Source: DASSFG01 sp035547915
GTDB lineage: Bacteria > Planctomycetota > Planctomycetia > Pirellulales > JAICIG01
Assembly: GCA_035547915.1 (NCBI GenBank)
Contig: DASZTS010000118.1
Location: forward strand, 1-64,000
Direction of reading: 5' to 3'
DNA: 64,000 nucleotides
Part shown: one piece after another, positions 35,786 to 44,849 of the stretch
Numbering within the stretch: the stretch's first letter is position 1
How the letters are laid out: each line of letters opens with the position of its first letter
The notes under the pieces: model-generated
Told to the model about the DNA's origin: nothing
Databases searched by the model: none
The model's input: the letters and a program-made list of their open reading frames with translations, nothing else
Position numbers and translations under genes: made by a program

Positions 35786-36499
35786 ATGCGGCTCGTCAGT
35801 TACAATATCCACAAAGGGATCGGCGGTCGCGATCGGCGCTACCGGCTAGACCGGGTCATCGAGGTGATCGAGCACGAGAACCCCGATCTGGTCTGCCTCC
35901 AAGAGGTGAGCCAGCATGCCCCGCGCTGCGGCCGCGATGACCAGTCGCGGATACTGACCGACTACTTTCACGCGGCCGGGCATCTCTACCAGCGCAATCA
36001 CGACCGTGGTCCGGGCGGCTATGGCAATCTGATGCTCTCCCGCTGGCCCATCCAGCGCCACCATCAAATCTCGCTCCGTTTCGGCATGCGAAAACGGCGC
36101 GGCGCCCAGATAGCGGTCGTCGACACACCCGAGGGGCCGTTGCATCTGGTGAACTGGCATCTGGGTCTGGCCGAAACCGAGCGGCATTGGCAGGCCAACC
36201 ATCTGCTCGAGCACGCGTTGTTTCGCGAGGCGGCCGACCTGCCAACCCTGATTGCCGGCGACACGAACGACTGGCGGAACACGCTGGCCCGCGGGCCGTT
36301 CGCCGCGCACGAGTTTCAGACGTCGACGGCGCCACCCTCGCGGTATCGCACCTTTCCGGCTTGGATGGCGCTCGGCGCGCTGGACAAGGCCTTCCATCGC
36401 GGCCGCATTACCGTGCTGCACGCGCGGGTCATTTCCAGCGCGCTGGCCCGCCGCGCCAGCGATCACCTGCCGCTGGAGATCGATTTCCACCTGCGTTGA
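35786..36499 (+). CDS. Endonuclease/exonuclease/phosphatase (EEP) family protein
   Basis: A 237-residue metal-dependent hydrolase of the EEP fold. Landmarks are VSYNIHKG (Asn7), DLVCLQEV (Glu40), VNWHLGLAE, IAGDTNDW (the catalytic Asp/Asn pair) and SDHLPLEIDF (the terminal Asp-His). Family members cut phosphodiesters in nucleic acids, lipids or inositol phosphates. The position 6 nt after glgX and the short length fit a cardiolipin/phosphodiester hydrolase of the YbhP type, but the substrate cannot be set from sequence. Confidence 0.85.
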   Translation: MRLVSYNIHKGIGGRDRRYRLDRVIEVIEHENPDLVCLQEVSQHAPRCGRDDQSRILTDYFHAAGHLYQRNHDRGPGGYGNLMLSRWPIQRHHQISLRFGMRKRRGAQIAVVDTPEGPLHLVNWHLGLAETERHWQANHLLEHALFREAADLPTLIAGDTNDWRNTLARGPFAAHEFQTSTAPPSRYRTFPAWMALGALDKAFHRGRITVLHARVISSALARRASDHLPLEIDFHLR

Positions 36500-36576
36500 A
36501 CAGGCCACGGTGAGGTCGGACCTCAGGGCCGCCTATCGGCATCCGCTGATTGACGAGCCAAGGGGTGCATTCGAGA

Positions 36577-38319
36577 ATGTCCGCGGCATCGATTGGTCTG
36601 CGTCGTCATTTAATCCCTCCAGATGGCTCGATGGGCGGCTTCTTCTCGAAAGAGCGCATTACTGCGCCACCCGCTTTCAACCGCTGGCGGGTTCCTCCGG
36701 CGTCTATCGCCATCCACCTTTGCATCGGTTCGGTCTATGCCTGGAGCGTCTTCAACCCGCCGCTGATGAAGCTCCGCGGTGTTGTGACGAGCGCGGCGGG
36801 CGACTGGTCTCTGACGCAGGTAACGTGGATCTTCACCGTCGCTATCGTCTCCCTCGGTTTGTCGGCTGCCGTGGCCGGTCGCTGGATGGAACGTGTCGGC
36901 CCCAGAACCGTGGGTCTCGCTGCGGCGGCGTGTTGGGGTGCTGGTTTTCTGGTGAGTGCGCTCGGAACGTGGCTGCATCAGTTGCCGCTCTTGTATCTCG
37001 GCTATGGGGTGATCGGCGGAATCGGATTGGGCCTCGGTTATGTCTCGCCGGTCAGCACGCTCATCAAATGGTTTCCCGACCGCCGCGGCATGGCGACGGG
37101 ATTGGCGATCATGGGATTCGGAGGCGGCGCCATGATCGCCGCCCCGTTGAATGAAGGGCTGATTCGCTTCTTCTACCGGGCACCGGAGTTCCTGGGTAAC
37201 GAAGGTTTGGTGCGGCTTTCCACCGACGAGCAGGGCGTCCGTCATGCGGACTTGGATGGATGGCCGCGGGAGGTCGTCGTTGTTGGAGCGAAGGAGTCGG
37301 CGAAGATGATCAAGCCGGGGCCGCCGGGTGTCTACGCGGTGGGCACGGGAGGGGTCGGCGTTACCGAGACGTTCTTGGCACTCGGCGGTGTGTACTTCAT
37401 CGTGATGGTGTTGGCCGCCATGTCGTACCGGCTGCCGGCGGCCGATTGGCGTCCGCCCGGCTGGGAACCGACCGCCAGCCATGCGGCCCGTAAGATGATC
37501 AGCTCGAAGCATGTGGCCGTGGGCTCGGCTCTCAGGACGCCGCAGTTTTATCTGTTGTGGCTGATGCTTTGCTTCAATGTCACCGCGGGGATTGCCGTCT
37601 TGGGCGTGGCGAAGACCATGATGACCGATATGTTCGCGTCGGCCCTGCCGCAGATCGTGACCGCCGGCTTTGCTACGGTCTATGTGCAGATGACGAGCGC
37701 GGCGAACATGGTCGGCCGGTTCTTCTGGTCGACGGCGTCGGATCGTATTGGCAGGAAGACGACGTACTCGATCTTCTTTTTCGTCGGCGCCGCGTCGTAC
37801 TTGTCGATTCCTTGGATCGCGAACCAGCTTGCCGTTTCGGGCAGTCCGACGTGGCTCGTGGTCTTCTATTGCGTGACGATGCTGATTTTCACGATGTACG
37901 GCGGAGGTTTCGCCACGATTCCGGCGTACCTGGCCGATCTCTTCGGTTCCCGCCACGTAGCGCCCATCCATGGCATCTTGTTGACCGCCTGGAGTACCGC
38001 CGGTGTGTTAGGGCCGATCGCGATCACGTCGCTTCGAGAACGAGAAGTACATCGGGTGATCGGCAGCCTGACCGCGGCCGTAGCGCCCGCCGACTTCGAG
38101 ACCAAGTTTGGTGCGCCGCTGGCGGAACTACCCGCGCTGATCAAGAGCAACAGCGTGACGATCGCGAAGTTGATGGAGATCGTCCCATCCGGCACGCCCG
38201 ACCCGTCGAGCACCCTTTATAATTCGACGATGTGCTTGATGGCCGGATTGTTGGCGATCGCATTCCTGGCCAACCTGTTTGTGGTGTCCGTCGAAAGCAG
38301 GCACCATCTCGACGATTGA
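36577..38319 (+). CDS. MFS transporter, oxalate/formate antiporter (OFA) type
   Basis: A 580-residue twelve-helix major facilitator. The OFA family start is clear (FNRWRVPPASIAIHLCIGSVYAWSVF), then VSPVSTLIKWFPDRRGMATGLAIMGFGGG, MVGRFFWSTASDRIGRKTTY and GGGFATIPAYLADLFG. A soluble insertion of about 70 residues (RLSTDEQGVRHADLDGWPREV...) sits between helices 6 and 7, and another (SLTAAVAPADFETKFGAPLAEL) near helices 11 and 12; both make it longer than the usual 430. The start at 36577 has AAGGGG about 11 nt upstream; 36631 is an alternative. The family carries small carboxylates; the substrate here is not known. Confidence 0.85.
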   Translation: MSAASIGLRRHLIPPDGSMGGFFSKERITAPPAFNRWRVPPASIAIHLCIGSVYAWSVFNPPLMKLRGVVTSAAGDWSLTQVTWIFTVAIVSLGLSAAVAGRWMERVGPRTVGLAAAACWGAGFLVSALGTWLHQLPLLYLGYGVIGGIGLGLGYVSPVSTLIKWFPDRRGMATGLAIMGFGGGAMIAAPLNEGLIRFFYRAPEFLGNEGLVRLSTDEQGVRHADLDGWPREVVVVGAKESAKMIKPGPPGVYAVGTGGVGVTETFLALGGVYFIVMVLAAMSYRLPAADWRPPGWEPTASHAARKMISSKHVAVGSALRTPQFYLLWLMLCFNVTAGIAVLGVAKTMMTDMFASALPQIVTAGFATVYVQMTSAANMVGRFFWSTASDRIGRKTTYSIFFFVGAASYLSIPWIANQLAVSGSPTWLVVFYCVTMLIFTMYGGGFATIPAYLADLFGSRHVAPIHGILLTAWSTAGVLGPIAITSLREREVHRVIGSLTAAVAPADFETKFGAPLAELPALIKSNSVTIAKLMEIVPSGTPDPSSTLYNSTMCLMAGLLAIAFLANLFVVSVESRHHLDD

Positions 38320-38358
38320 AGCGGTCGCCTGTTGGCGACTTCATTCGCGGCGGAACGA

Positions 38359-38556
38359 ATGACACCGAGCTTGTGCGAGAATTGCGCGAACATGCGAGCG
38401 GTGTGCACAGCACGGTCGCGATTCCTGCTGTGCGAGTTATCGGTCACGAACGCCGCCTATCCCAAGTATCCTCCACAGCCGGTCTTGCGCTGCGACGGCC
38501 ATCGATTTCGCGAAGCGGCGAAGCCCACTGATCTGCCTCCTGGTCAGGGGCCGTAG
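38359..38556 (+). CDS. Small conserved cysteine-rich protein
   Basis: A 65-residue protein with the pattern TPSLCENCANMRAV...RFLLCELS...AYPKYPPQPVLRCDGH. The spacing of one CxxC, a later LLC and a last RC, together with the KYPPQPV stretch, is that of a widespread family of short uncharacterised proteins. The four cysteines could hold a metal ion. It follows the MFS gene by 39 nt. The start is at the ATG directly before TPSLC. The function is unknown. Confidence 0.72.
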   Translation: MTPSLCENCANMRAVCTARSRFLLCELSVTNAAYPKYPPQPVLRCDGHRFREAAKPTDLPPGQGP

Positions 38557-38695
38557 GCCGGCGAACGTCGGAATTTGACCCCTATAAGGCGCGTTGGGCG
38601 CCATGCGGCATGTTCGTTGCGAACGAGCGTGCGCGCCCACGCCGTCGCCGCTTCGCGACGGATACCATCCGTGGTTCCATCCAGGAGGCCAATCG

Positions 38696-39280
38696 ATGCA
38701 ATACAAGCGATTGTTTCTCGCGGCCGTCATCGGGGCGATCTGCTCCTTCTCAGCAGTTTTGGCTGCCGACGCTACGCGACAAACGTATGCGCATGCCAAA
38801 GCTGGGTTGGCAAAGGCCAAGCTGAGCTTGGCCGAAGCAGTCGACGCCGCGCTGAAGAAGGTGCCGCGGGGGAAAGCGGTCGAAGCGAACCTTGAGCACG
38901 GCACAAAGGCGACGGTCTTCTTAATCGAAGTCGTCAGTCGAGAAAAGCACCTCGACGTGGAGATCGATTCGGCCACCGGGGAGGTGCTGGGCGTGGAAGA
39001 AGAACAAGAGGGAACGGAGGAGGCCAAGAAAGGGACCGATGAACCAGATGACGAAGAGCTCGAGAACGAGGCGGCCGAGCGATCGAAGACTTCGTTAGCC
39101 GAGGCGATACGGACGGCAGGCAAAGAGCTGCAAAAGGGCAAACCGTTCGCTGCCGCGTTCGAGCGTAAGGAAGGGAAGCTCGTCGTCAAGGTTGAGCTTC
39201 TGAACGGCGACGACGTGAGCGTGATCGACGTCGATGCCGAAACCGGCAAGCTGCTGAAGGTGAAGAACGGCGGCAAGTGA
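38696..39280 (+). CDS. Exported protein with two PepSY-like domains
   Basis: A 194-residue protein with a signal peptide (YKRLFLAAVIGAICSFSAVLA) and AGGAGG 9 nt before the ATG. Two PepSY-like units follow (about 42-97 and 130-192; KLSLAEAVDAALKKV...DVEIDSATGEVLGV and KTSLAEAIRTAGKEL...VIDVDAETGKLLKV), joined by a very acidic linker (EEEQEGTEEAKKGTDEPDDE). PepSY domains are thought to inhibit proteases or bind metal at the cell envelope. It lies 83 nt before the zinc alcohol dehydrogenase. Confidence 0.85.
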   Translation: MQYKRLFLAAVIGAICSFSAVLAADATRQTYAHAKAGLAKAKLSLAEAVDAALKKVPRGKAVEANLEHGTKATVFLIEVVSREKHLDVEIDSATGEVLGVEEEQEGTEEAKKGTDEPDDEELENEAAERSKTSLAEAIRTAGKELQKGKPFAAAFERKEGKLVVKVELLNGDDVSVIDVDAETGKLLKVKNGGK

Positions 39281-39363
39281 TCCGCCGAGCATCGTCGGCG
39301 AAACACACGACAGGCCGTCGGGCATGGCCCCGGCTCTTGGGAAGTCTTGGAAAGGAAAAATCG

Positions 39364-40536
39364 ATGAAAGCGCTGTGTTGGCACGGGAAGGAAGACGTGC
39401 GCGTCGATACGGTCCCCGATCCGAGAATCGAGGATCCACGCGATGTGATCGTGCAGATCACGTTGACCGCCATTTGCGGCTCCGACCTGCACCTCTACGA
39501 CGGCTTTATGCCGACGATGGAAAAGGGCGACGTCCTCGGCCACGAGCCGATGGGCGTGGTTGTCGAGGTGGGACGGGAGGTCCAGAAGTTGAAGAAGGGG
39601 GACCGAGTGGTCGTACCCTTCACGATCTCCTGCGGTGCTTGTTGGTTCTGCCAGAACCAACTTTACTCGCTTTGCGATACGTCGAACCCGAACGCGGAGA
39701 TGGCCCGCAAGGTGATGGGACAGTCGCCGGCCGGCCTGTTCGGCTACTCTCACATGCTGGGTGGATTCGCCGGAGGCCAGGCCGAGTACCTGCGAGTGCC
39801 CTTCGCCGATGTCGGTCCCCTGAAGATCGAATCCGACCTGCCCGACGAGAAGGTGTTGTTTCTCTCCGATATCTTCCCGACCGGCTACATGGCGGCCGAG
39901 AATGCGCAGATCGAACCGGGCGATACGGTGGCGGTCTGGGGCTGCGGACCCGTGGCGCAGTTCGCTATCCAGAGCGCCTGGACGTTCGGGGCCGGCCGCG
40001 TGATCGCGATCGACCGGGTACCGGAAAGGCTGGTAATGGCCTCGAAGCAAGGCAAGGCGGAGACGATCGACTTCATGGAGGTCGATGTCTACGACCGCCT
40101 GATGGAAATGACGAAGGGGCGTGGGCCGGACCGCTGTATCGATGCGGTCGGAACCGAGGCGCATGCGGCTGGGAGCCTGGCGGCCGTATACGACAAGGTG
40201 AAGTCGGCCATGATGCTCGAAACGGATCGGCCGCAGGCACTCCGCGAGGCGATCAAATGCTGCCGCAAGGGCGGCACCCTTTCGGTACCCGGCGTCTACA
40301 TCGGGTTCCTCGACAATTTCCCGTTCGGCACCGTGATGAATAAAGGGCTCACCATCAAGACGGGTCAGACGCACATGCAGCGATACATGCGTCCGTTGCT
40401 GGAGAAGATCGAGAAGGGAGCGATCGACCCGTCGTCTATCATCACACACCGGGTCAAGCTCGCCGACGCTCCGGCCGCCTACAAGACGTTCCGAGACAAA
40501 GAGGACGGCTGCATCAAGGTCGTGCTGGAGCCGTAA
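39364..40536 (+). CDS. Zinc-dependent alcohol dehydrogenase
   Basis: A 390-residue medium-chain dehydrogenase of the glutathione-independent formaldehyde-dehydrogenase-like group. Catalytic zinc ligands are Cys38 (CGSDLHLYDG) and His60-Glu61 (GHEPMG). The structural zinc lobe has Cys90, Cys93, Cys96 and Cys104 (CGACWFCQNQLYSLC). The cofactor loop is WGCGPVAQFA, with an acidic residue in IAIDRVPERL pointing to NAD. A long insertion after the structural lobe (SNPNAEMARKVMGQSPAGLFGYSH) is typical of this group. A purine-rich stretch (AAAGGAAAAA) precedes the ATG. Confidence 0.9.
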   Translation: MKALCWHGKEDVRVDTVPDPRIEDPRDVIVQITLTAICGSDLHLYDGFMPTMEKGDVLGHEPMGVVVEVGREVQKLKKGDRVVVPFTISCGACWFCQNQLYSLCDTSNPNAEMARKVMGQSPAGLFGYSHMLGGFAGGQAEYLRVPFADVGPLKIESDLPDEKVLFLSDIFPTGYMAAENAQIEPGDTVAVWGCGPVAQFAIQSAWTFGAGRVIAIDRVPERLVMASKQGKAETIDFMEVDVYDRLMEMTKGRGPDRCIDAVGTEAHAAGSLAAVYDKVKSAMMLETDRPQALREAIKCCRKGGTLSVPGVYIGFLDNFPFGTVMNKGLTIKTGQTHMQRYMRPLLEKIEKGAIDPSSIITHRVKLADAPAAYKTFRDKEDGCIKVVLEP

Positions 40537-40727
40537 GGCGCGTATCGGCCAGACATCTGTCGAAACGGATCGGCGTCATGCGGTGGCCCAACCGCGAAGT
40601 TCTTTGGCGACGCGCGATTTCGGTCGGCGGCAGGGCGCCTCGTTTTCCGTTGTCGCCCGTTCAGACCCCGTGATAGACTGTTTTGCGTTCTTCGTGGTCG
40701 ATGCTTAACGGGTGATCGAACAAAGTG

Positions 40728-42086
40728 ATGTTCAGAAACTGCGGTTCGCGGCGACACTCGGCAATGCTCTTCAGTCGGCGCGATCTTTTGCGCATCGGCG
40801 GGCTGAGCATTGGCGGTATCGGTGGGCTGGGGCTCGGCGATGTCCTGCGGCTCAAGGCCGCTGCAACGACGAGCAGCACGGTCCGGTCGGTGATCATGGT
40901 TTGCTTGCCCGGTGGGCCGAGCCATCTGGAGACGTACGATCTCAAGCCGAATGCTCCGATCGACTACCGGGGCGAGTTTCGGCCGATTCCGACCAACGTG
41001 AGCGGCTTCGATATCTGCGAGCACATGCCGTTGCAGACGAGCCTGGCCGACAAGCTGGCGCTCGTGCGAACGGTCCAGTTCGTCGAACCGATGCAACACG
41101 AACTGGAAGAGGTCTTCACCGGCTATCCGAAATCGGAAAAGCGGCCTTCGTTCGGTTCGGTCATCAGCAAGTTCCGCGGCACCGACGGCACGATGCCGTC
41201 GTACGTCAGCCTGGAATACGCCGAAGGGCTTGTCAGCTACGAAAGCCCGCAATATCTGGGAATGGCCCATCGGCCGCTGAACATCGCCGGCAACGATTTC
41301 GTACACAACCTCAGCATGGCCTACGGGGTCAACAAGACCCGCTTCGATGAGCGGCGAGCCTTGCTGGCGAGCTTCGATGGCTACCGTCGAGATCTGGACT
41401 CGAAGCGAGACAGATTGCCGGCAGACCCATTCACGAACCAGGCTCTCGACCTGGTGTCATCGGGTCGGGCCCGCGACGCGTTCGATCTCTCGAAAGAAGA
41501 TCCCAAGCTGCGCGAGCGGTACGGCAAATCGGACGACAAGTTCATTTACGTCGGCCGTGAAGCGAACTCGGTCTGGGACAGCCAAAAGTTCTTGCTCGCA
41601 CTGCGATTGGCGGAAGCCGGCGTGCCGGTCATCACGTTGCGGACGGGCCTGTGGGACCATCACGGCAATGTCGTGAGCGGTGCGGGCAGCACGCTCTGGT
41701 CGGGCATGAGGACCATGTTGCCGCTCCTGGACCGCTCCATTTCGATGCTCGTTTCCGATCTACACGATCGCGGTTTGGACAAAGAAGTCGCCGTGCTGGT
41801 CTGGGGCGAATTCGGCCGCACGCCCAAAATCTCGCAGAACGGCAGAGACCATTGGCCGGACACAAGCTTCGCGTTGTTCGCCGGCGGAGGCTTGAAGACC
41901 GGTCAGGTCGTCGGCAGCACCGACTCGAAGGGCGAACGCCCCATCGACCGACCGCTCGGGCCCAAGAACGTGCTCGCGACGATCTATCACCTACTGGGCA
42001 TCGATCCCGAACAGAAGGTGCCCGACTTCAGCGGACGGCCGCAGTATCTGCTCGACGACGGACAGCCAATCACCGAGTTGCTTTAG
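40728..42086 (+). CDS. DUF1501 Tat-exported protein
   Basis: A 452-residue DUF1501 protein, a sulfatase-like alkaline-phosphatase-superfamily fold common in planctomycetes. A twin-arginine signal (SRRDLLRIGGLSIGGIGGLGL) opens it. Family marks are VIMVCLPGGPSHLETYDLKP, EHMPLQTSLADKLALVRT, WDHHGNV, WGEFGRTPKISQNGRDHWP and the end TIYHLLGIDPE. A GTG at 40725 and an ATG at 40728 both fit; an internal ATG at 40764 would still keep the RR motif. The usual DUF1549/DUF1553 partner gene is not adjacent. The function is unproven. Confidence 0.88.
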   Translation: MFRNCGSRRHSAMLFSRRDLLRIGGLSIGGIGGLGLGDVLRLKAAATTSSTVRSVIMVCLPGGPSHLETYDLKPNAPIDYRGEFRPIPTNVSGFDICEHMPLQTSLADKLALVRTVQFVEPMQHELEEVFTGYPKSEKRPSFGSVISKFRGTDGTMPSYVSLEYAEGLVSYESPQYLGMAHRPLNIAGNDFVHNLSMAYGVNKTRFDERRALLASFDGYRRDLDSKRDRLPADPFTNQALDLVSSGRARDAFDLSKEDPKLRERYGKSDDKFIYVGREANSVWDSQKFLLALRLAEAGVPVITLRTGLWDHHGNVVSGAGSTLWSGMRTMLPLLDRSISMLVSDLHDRGLDKEVAVLVWGEFGRTPKISQNGRDHWPDTSFALFAGGGLKTGQVVGSTDSKGERPIDRPLGPKNVLATIYHLLGIDPEQKVPDFSGRPQYLLDDGQPITELL

Positions 42087-42167
42087 AATCACGCGGATCG
42101 AGCTCTGAAGAACTCGGCGTTTCACGGCCGACTTTTTTGGCTGCGGTGTTCCGGCTTCCTGGTTCTG

Positions 42168-42761
42168 TCAGCCGCTCTTGACGAGGTCGGCCTCAGACCG
42201 ACCGGCAAGCCGTCGATGACCACGCCGTGCGATGACACCACCGAAGAAGGCGAAGGCCAGCGTGAATAGCGAATGGCCGGTCGTCATGAAGGCGCTCCAA
42301 TCGGGTGGCGTGGCGACCGTCGTCATCGTCATGGCTGGAGAGCCTCCCGGCATCATACCGCGTACCATCATCGGAGCGGGGCCGGTCATTCCCGAAATTC
42401 CCGGCGTTAACGGAACCATTGTCGAAGTCGTGCGCGTGAACGGGGCTTTGGAGTAGCACCAGGTCAGAAATGTTGTCGACAGCAGGTGGTCTCGCGGATG
42501 GCCCGAACCGTCGAGCATTTGCCAGTTGCCGCAGAAGAGCCAGACGTAGGCGAAGCCGAACAGGGCGAAACCCGTCCAGAACGCCCGCCGGTCGCCCCGG
42601 TTGTAGATGGCACCGAGGATGGCGGTCAGCATCACCACCAGCATGGCACTGAACGTCGCGATCGCCAGGAGCGGTGTGGCGTAGATGATTAACCCGCAGG
42701 AGACGGCCAAAAAGGAGACGACGCCGAACAGACCGCGGAGAGAGAAGCGAGTGCCGAGCAT
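42168..42761 (-). CDS. Membrane protein with RFSLRGLF N-terminus
   Basis: A 197-residue protein starting MLGTRFSLRGLFGVVSFLAV, with spans at about 10-30, 33-53 and 65-83 and a last one near 165-185. Between them lies a soluble, Met/Thr/Pro-rich stretch (PLTPGISGMTGPAPMMVRGMMPGGSPAMTM). CGGAG lies 7 nt before the ATG. The start form is lineage-typical. The function is unknown. Confidence 0.65.
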   Translation of the reverse strand: MLGTRFSLRGLFGVVSFLAVSCGLIIYATPLLAIATFSAMLVVMLTAILGAIYNRGDRRAFWTGFALFGFAYVWLFCGNWQMLDGSGHPRDHLLSTTFLTWCYSKAPFTRTTSTMVPLTPGISGMTGPAPMMVRGMMPGGSPAMTMTTVATPPDWSAFMTTGHSLFTLAFAFFGGVIARRGHRRLAGRSEADLVKSG

Positions 42762-42849
42762 GGCAAACTCCGTTTGTGCGTCGAGGGTTGGCCCCAATTC
42801 ATTGTGCTGTGGAATTGATTGTGCGGCGCCACGGCAATCGTGACGTCGG

Positions 42850-43173
42850 TGATGGCGAGCCGCTGTAGTAAAGCAAACTTCCCAAAGGGATCGTCGATCT
42901 TCGCCTGGCTCAGATCAAATGCAGTACGTCGCGATAGAACTCTTCATCTGTGACACGGCGCAGCCAACGTGGCCAGGGAGGCTCCGCGTTCGGTCTAAAG
43001 GACCCTCTTCCATCGGTCTCATCGTCGTAGAGTACCGTGCCACCGACTGCCAAGATTTCTCAGACCGCTTCGCGTTGATGCCTCGCTCGGTTGGCCGCCC
43101 AGCCGAACCAAACGGCAAGCACCGTTGTGACGGCTAACGAGCCTCGCAAACTGAATTGGATCCGCTTGTACAT
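42850..43173 (-). pseudogene. Broken N-terminal part of a leucine-rich-repeat membrane protein
   Basis: From the ATG at 43173 the minus strand reads MYKRIQFSLRGSLAVTTVLA, then VWFGWAANRARHQREAV: a RIQFSLR membrane anchor that normally leads into a leucine-rich-repeat protein. After 37 residues a TGA (43062-43060) interrupts it, but the same frame goes on with EILAVGGTVLYDDE and PPWPRWLRRV, as expected for the family. A second in-frame stop (42912-42910) is reached; sense resumes in another frame as FDLSQAKIDDPFGKFALLQR. So the gene has a stop mutation, a frameshift and a lost repeat region. Confidence 0.72.
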
Positions 43174-43657
43174 AGCGCCAGTTTATCGAGTTTCTGCAAT
43201 GGTAAGCCAGCCGGGCGTGGCGGGGGGCGATTCACGCGCATGCAATATAGGCTTCGCCAATCGCAATCGGCTTTTGTCGGCCGGCGCGGCAGTGCGCTTC
43301 GCGGTCCTGCCAGTAGCGGCCGGCCGATTGTCTTGGACTTCGCGGCGGGGTAGATTATAAGCTTGGTTTGCAAGAGACAGTACATCTGTCGACGACGGCC
43401 CGAGCCGAGCGGCGCGAACACTAACCTGTTGCGCCAGAGAGTCCACCGACTTCGAACGAACGACGAACATTCCACTCCGGGCACACGACGAAAACGCCAT
43501 GGGGTGGCACCCTGCCCCGACATCCTACCCACCCACATGGGCCGACCGCCCGTCGCCGGTTACCGCACAAGGCCGGCGGCCCGCACCTCAGCGAGGCCGC
43601 GACGGATCGCCCCGAGGTTTTCGATTCTATCCACCTAGCAACTAAACGATTCGACAC
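43174..43657. other. Leader region of the eight-gene cluster, 484 nt
   Basis: No gene was recognised. A promoter candidate on the plus strand is TTGGAC (43333-43338), 17 nt, TATAAG (43356-43361). If used, it would give a leader of nearly 300 nt before the ATG at 43658; no known riboswitch was recognised in it. Confidence 0.35.
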
Positions 43658-44755
43658 ATGACCCAGTCCGATGTGACGGCCGACGCCAAGTCGGCACGCG
43701 ACAAGCTCGATGCGCATGCCTACGAAACGGTGCAGTGGCACTTTCACGATTCGACGGGCTGCCCGTTCTGGCTCGAACGCAAGTCGCAGTTGAAGTTCGA
43801 CCCGCTCAAGGAGGTGAAGGGGTTCGACGACATCAAGAAATTCCCGGCCTTCGAAGACGAGTGGCTGCGCGGCGGCCCGGTGCGGCGCTGGGTGCCGCAG
43901 GCCTATGCCGATAAGGCGATCTACGTCTTCGAGACGGGCGGCACCACGGGCGTGCCCAAGAGCCGTATCTCGCATGAAGATTTCCGCATCGACTACGAGC
44001 TGTTCAGCCACACTCTGCCCGATGAGCATTTTCCGAAGGGTGCGAATTGGCTGATGCTCGGCCCGTCGGGACCGCGCCGCCTGCGGTTAGCGGTCGAGCA
44101 CCTGGCCCAGTACCGAGGAGGTATCAGCTTCTGCGTCGACCTCGATCCACGGTGGGTGATCAAGCTCATCAAGAAGGGGTGGATGGAACACCTCGAGGCC
44201 TACAAGCAGCACTGTATCGACCAGGCGGTCACGATCCTGGGTGCCGGCCACGACATCAAGTGCATGTTCACCACGCCCAAGCTGCTCGAAGCGCTGGCGA
44301 TCGAGCTGGAAAAGCGCGGTTCGAGCATCCGCCAATCGGGCATCACGGGCATCTTCTCCGGCGGCACCGAGTTCACGCCGCAGTGGACCCGCTTCGCCAG
44401 CGAAGAGTTCTTGGAGGGTGTGTACATGACACCCACCTACGGCAACACGCTGATGGGCCTGGCCTGCTCGAAACCGGTCACGCGTGAAGAGAACTACAAG
44501 ATCACCTACTACGCCCCGCAGCCGCGAGCGGTCATCGAAGTGGTCGACTTCAAGGATGCCAACCAACCGGTGAGCTACGGCGCCACCGGCCGCGTGAAGC
44601 TGACGACGATGACCAAGGAGTTCTTCGTGCCCGGCTTTCTGGAACGCGACGAAGGGGAGCGTGAACCGCCCTACGAAAAATATCCCTGGGACGGCATCAG
44701 CGGCGTGCGGCCGTTCCACGAGTTGGCCGAGGCGACGACGGTGGGTGTCTACTAA
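43658..44755 (+). CDS. Acyl/aryl-activating enzyme (ANL superfamily, LuxE- or PaaK-like)
   Basis: A 365-residue adenylate-forming enzyme that should activate a carboxylic acid with ATP. The phosphate loop is TGGTTGVPKS (93-102), GITGIFSGGTEF (228-239) matches the family's inner strand-loop, and TPTYGNTLMG (258-267) stands where most members have YG-x-TE; the usual glutamate is Leu here. A short C-terminal domain (VIEVVDFKDANQPVSYGATGRVKLT...) is present. The length is near that of LuxE (about 370) and below PaaK (about 430). It is the first gene of an eight-gene co-directional cluster and probably feeds the reductase encoded next. The substrate is unknown. Confidence 0.75.
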   Translation: MTQSDVTADAKSARDKLDAHAYETVQWHFHDSTGCPFWLERKSQLKFDPLKEVKGFDDIKKFPAFEDEWLRGGPVRRWVPQAYADKAIYVFETGGTTGVPKSRISHEDFRIDYELFSHTLPDEHFPKGANWLMLGPSGPRRLRLAVEHLAQYRGGISFCVDLDPRWVIKLIKKGWMEHLEAYKQHCIDQAVTILGAGHDIKCMFTTPKLLEALAIELEKRGSSIRQSGITGIFSGGTEFTPQWTRFASEEFLEGVYMTPTYGNTLMGLACSKPVTREENYKITYYAPQPRAVIEVVDFKDANQPVSYGATGRVKLTTMTKEFFVPGFLERDEGEREPPYEKYPWDGISGVRPFHELAEATTVGVY

Positions 44756-44849
44756 GACGAGTTGGCACGTGGACCGTCGGACGACACAGCCCGGATCGTT
44801 TCCATCGAAAACAAAAACAGACTAGCTGATCGATAAAGAGGACAACATC

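Noticed and set aside
38437..40449. 670-residue open frame on the minus strand opposite the PepSY and alcohol dehydrogenase genes
   Set aside because: It is a high-GC shadow; its translation has no recognisable motif, while the plus-strand genes have clear signal peptide, PepSY and zinc-dehydrogenase motifs.
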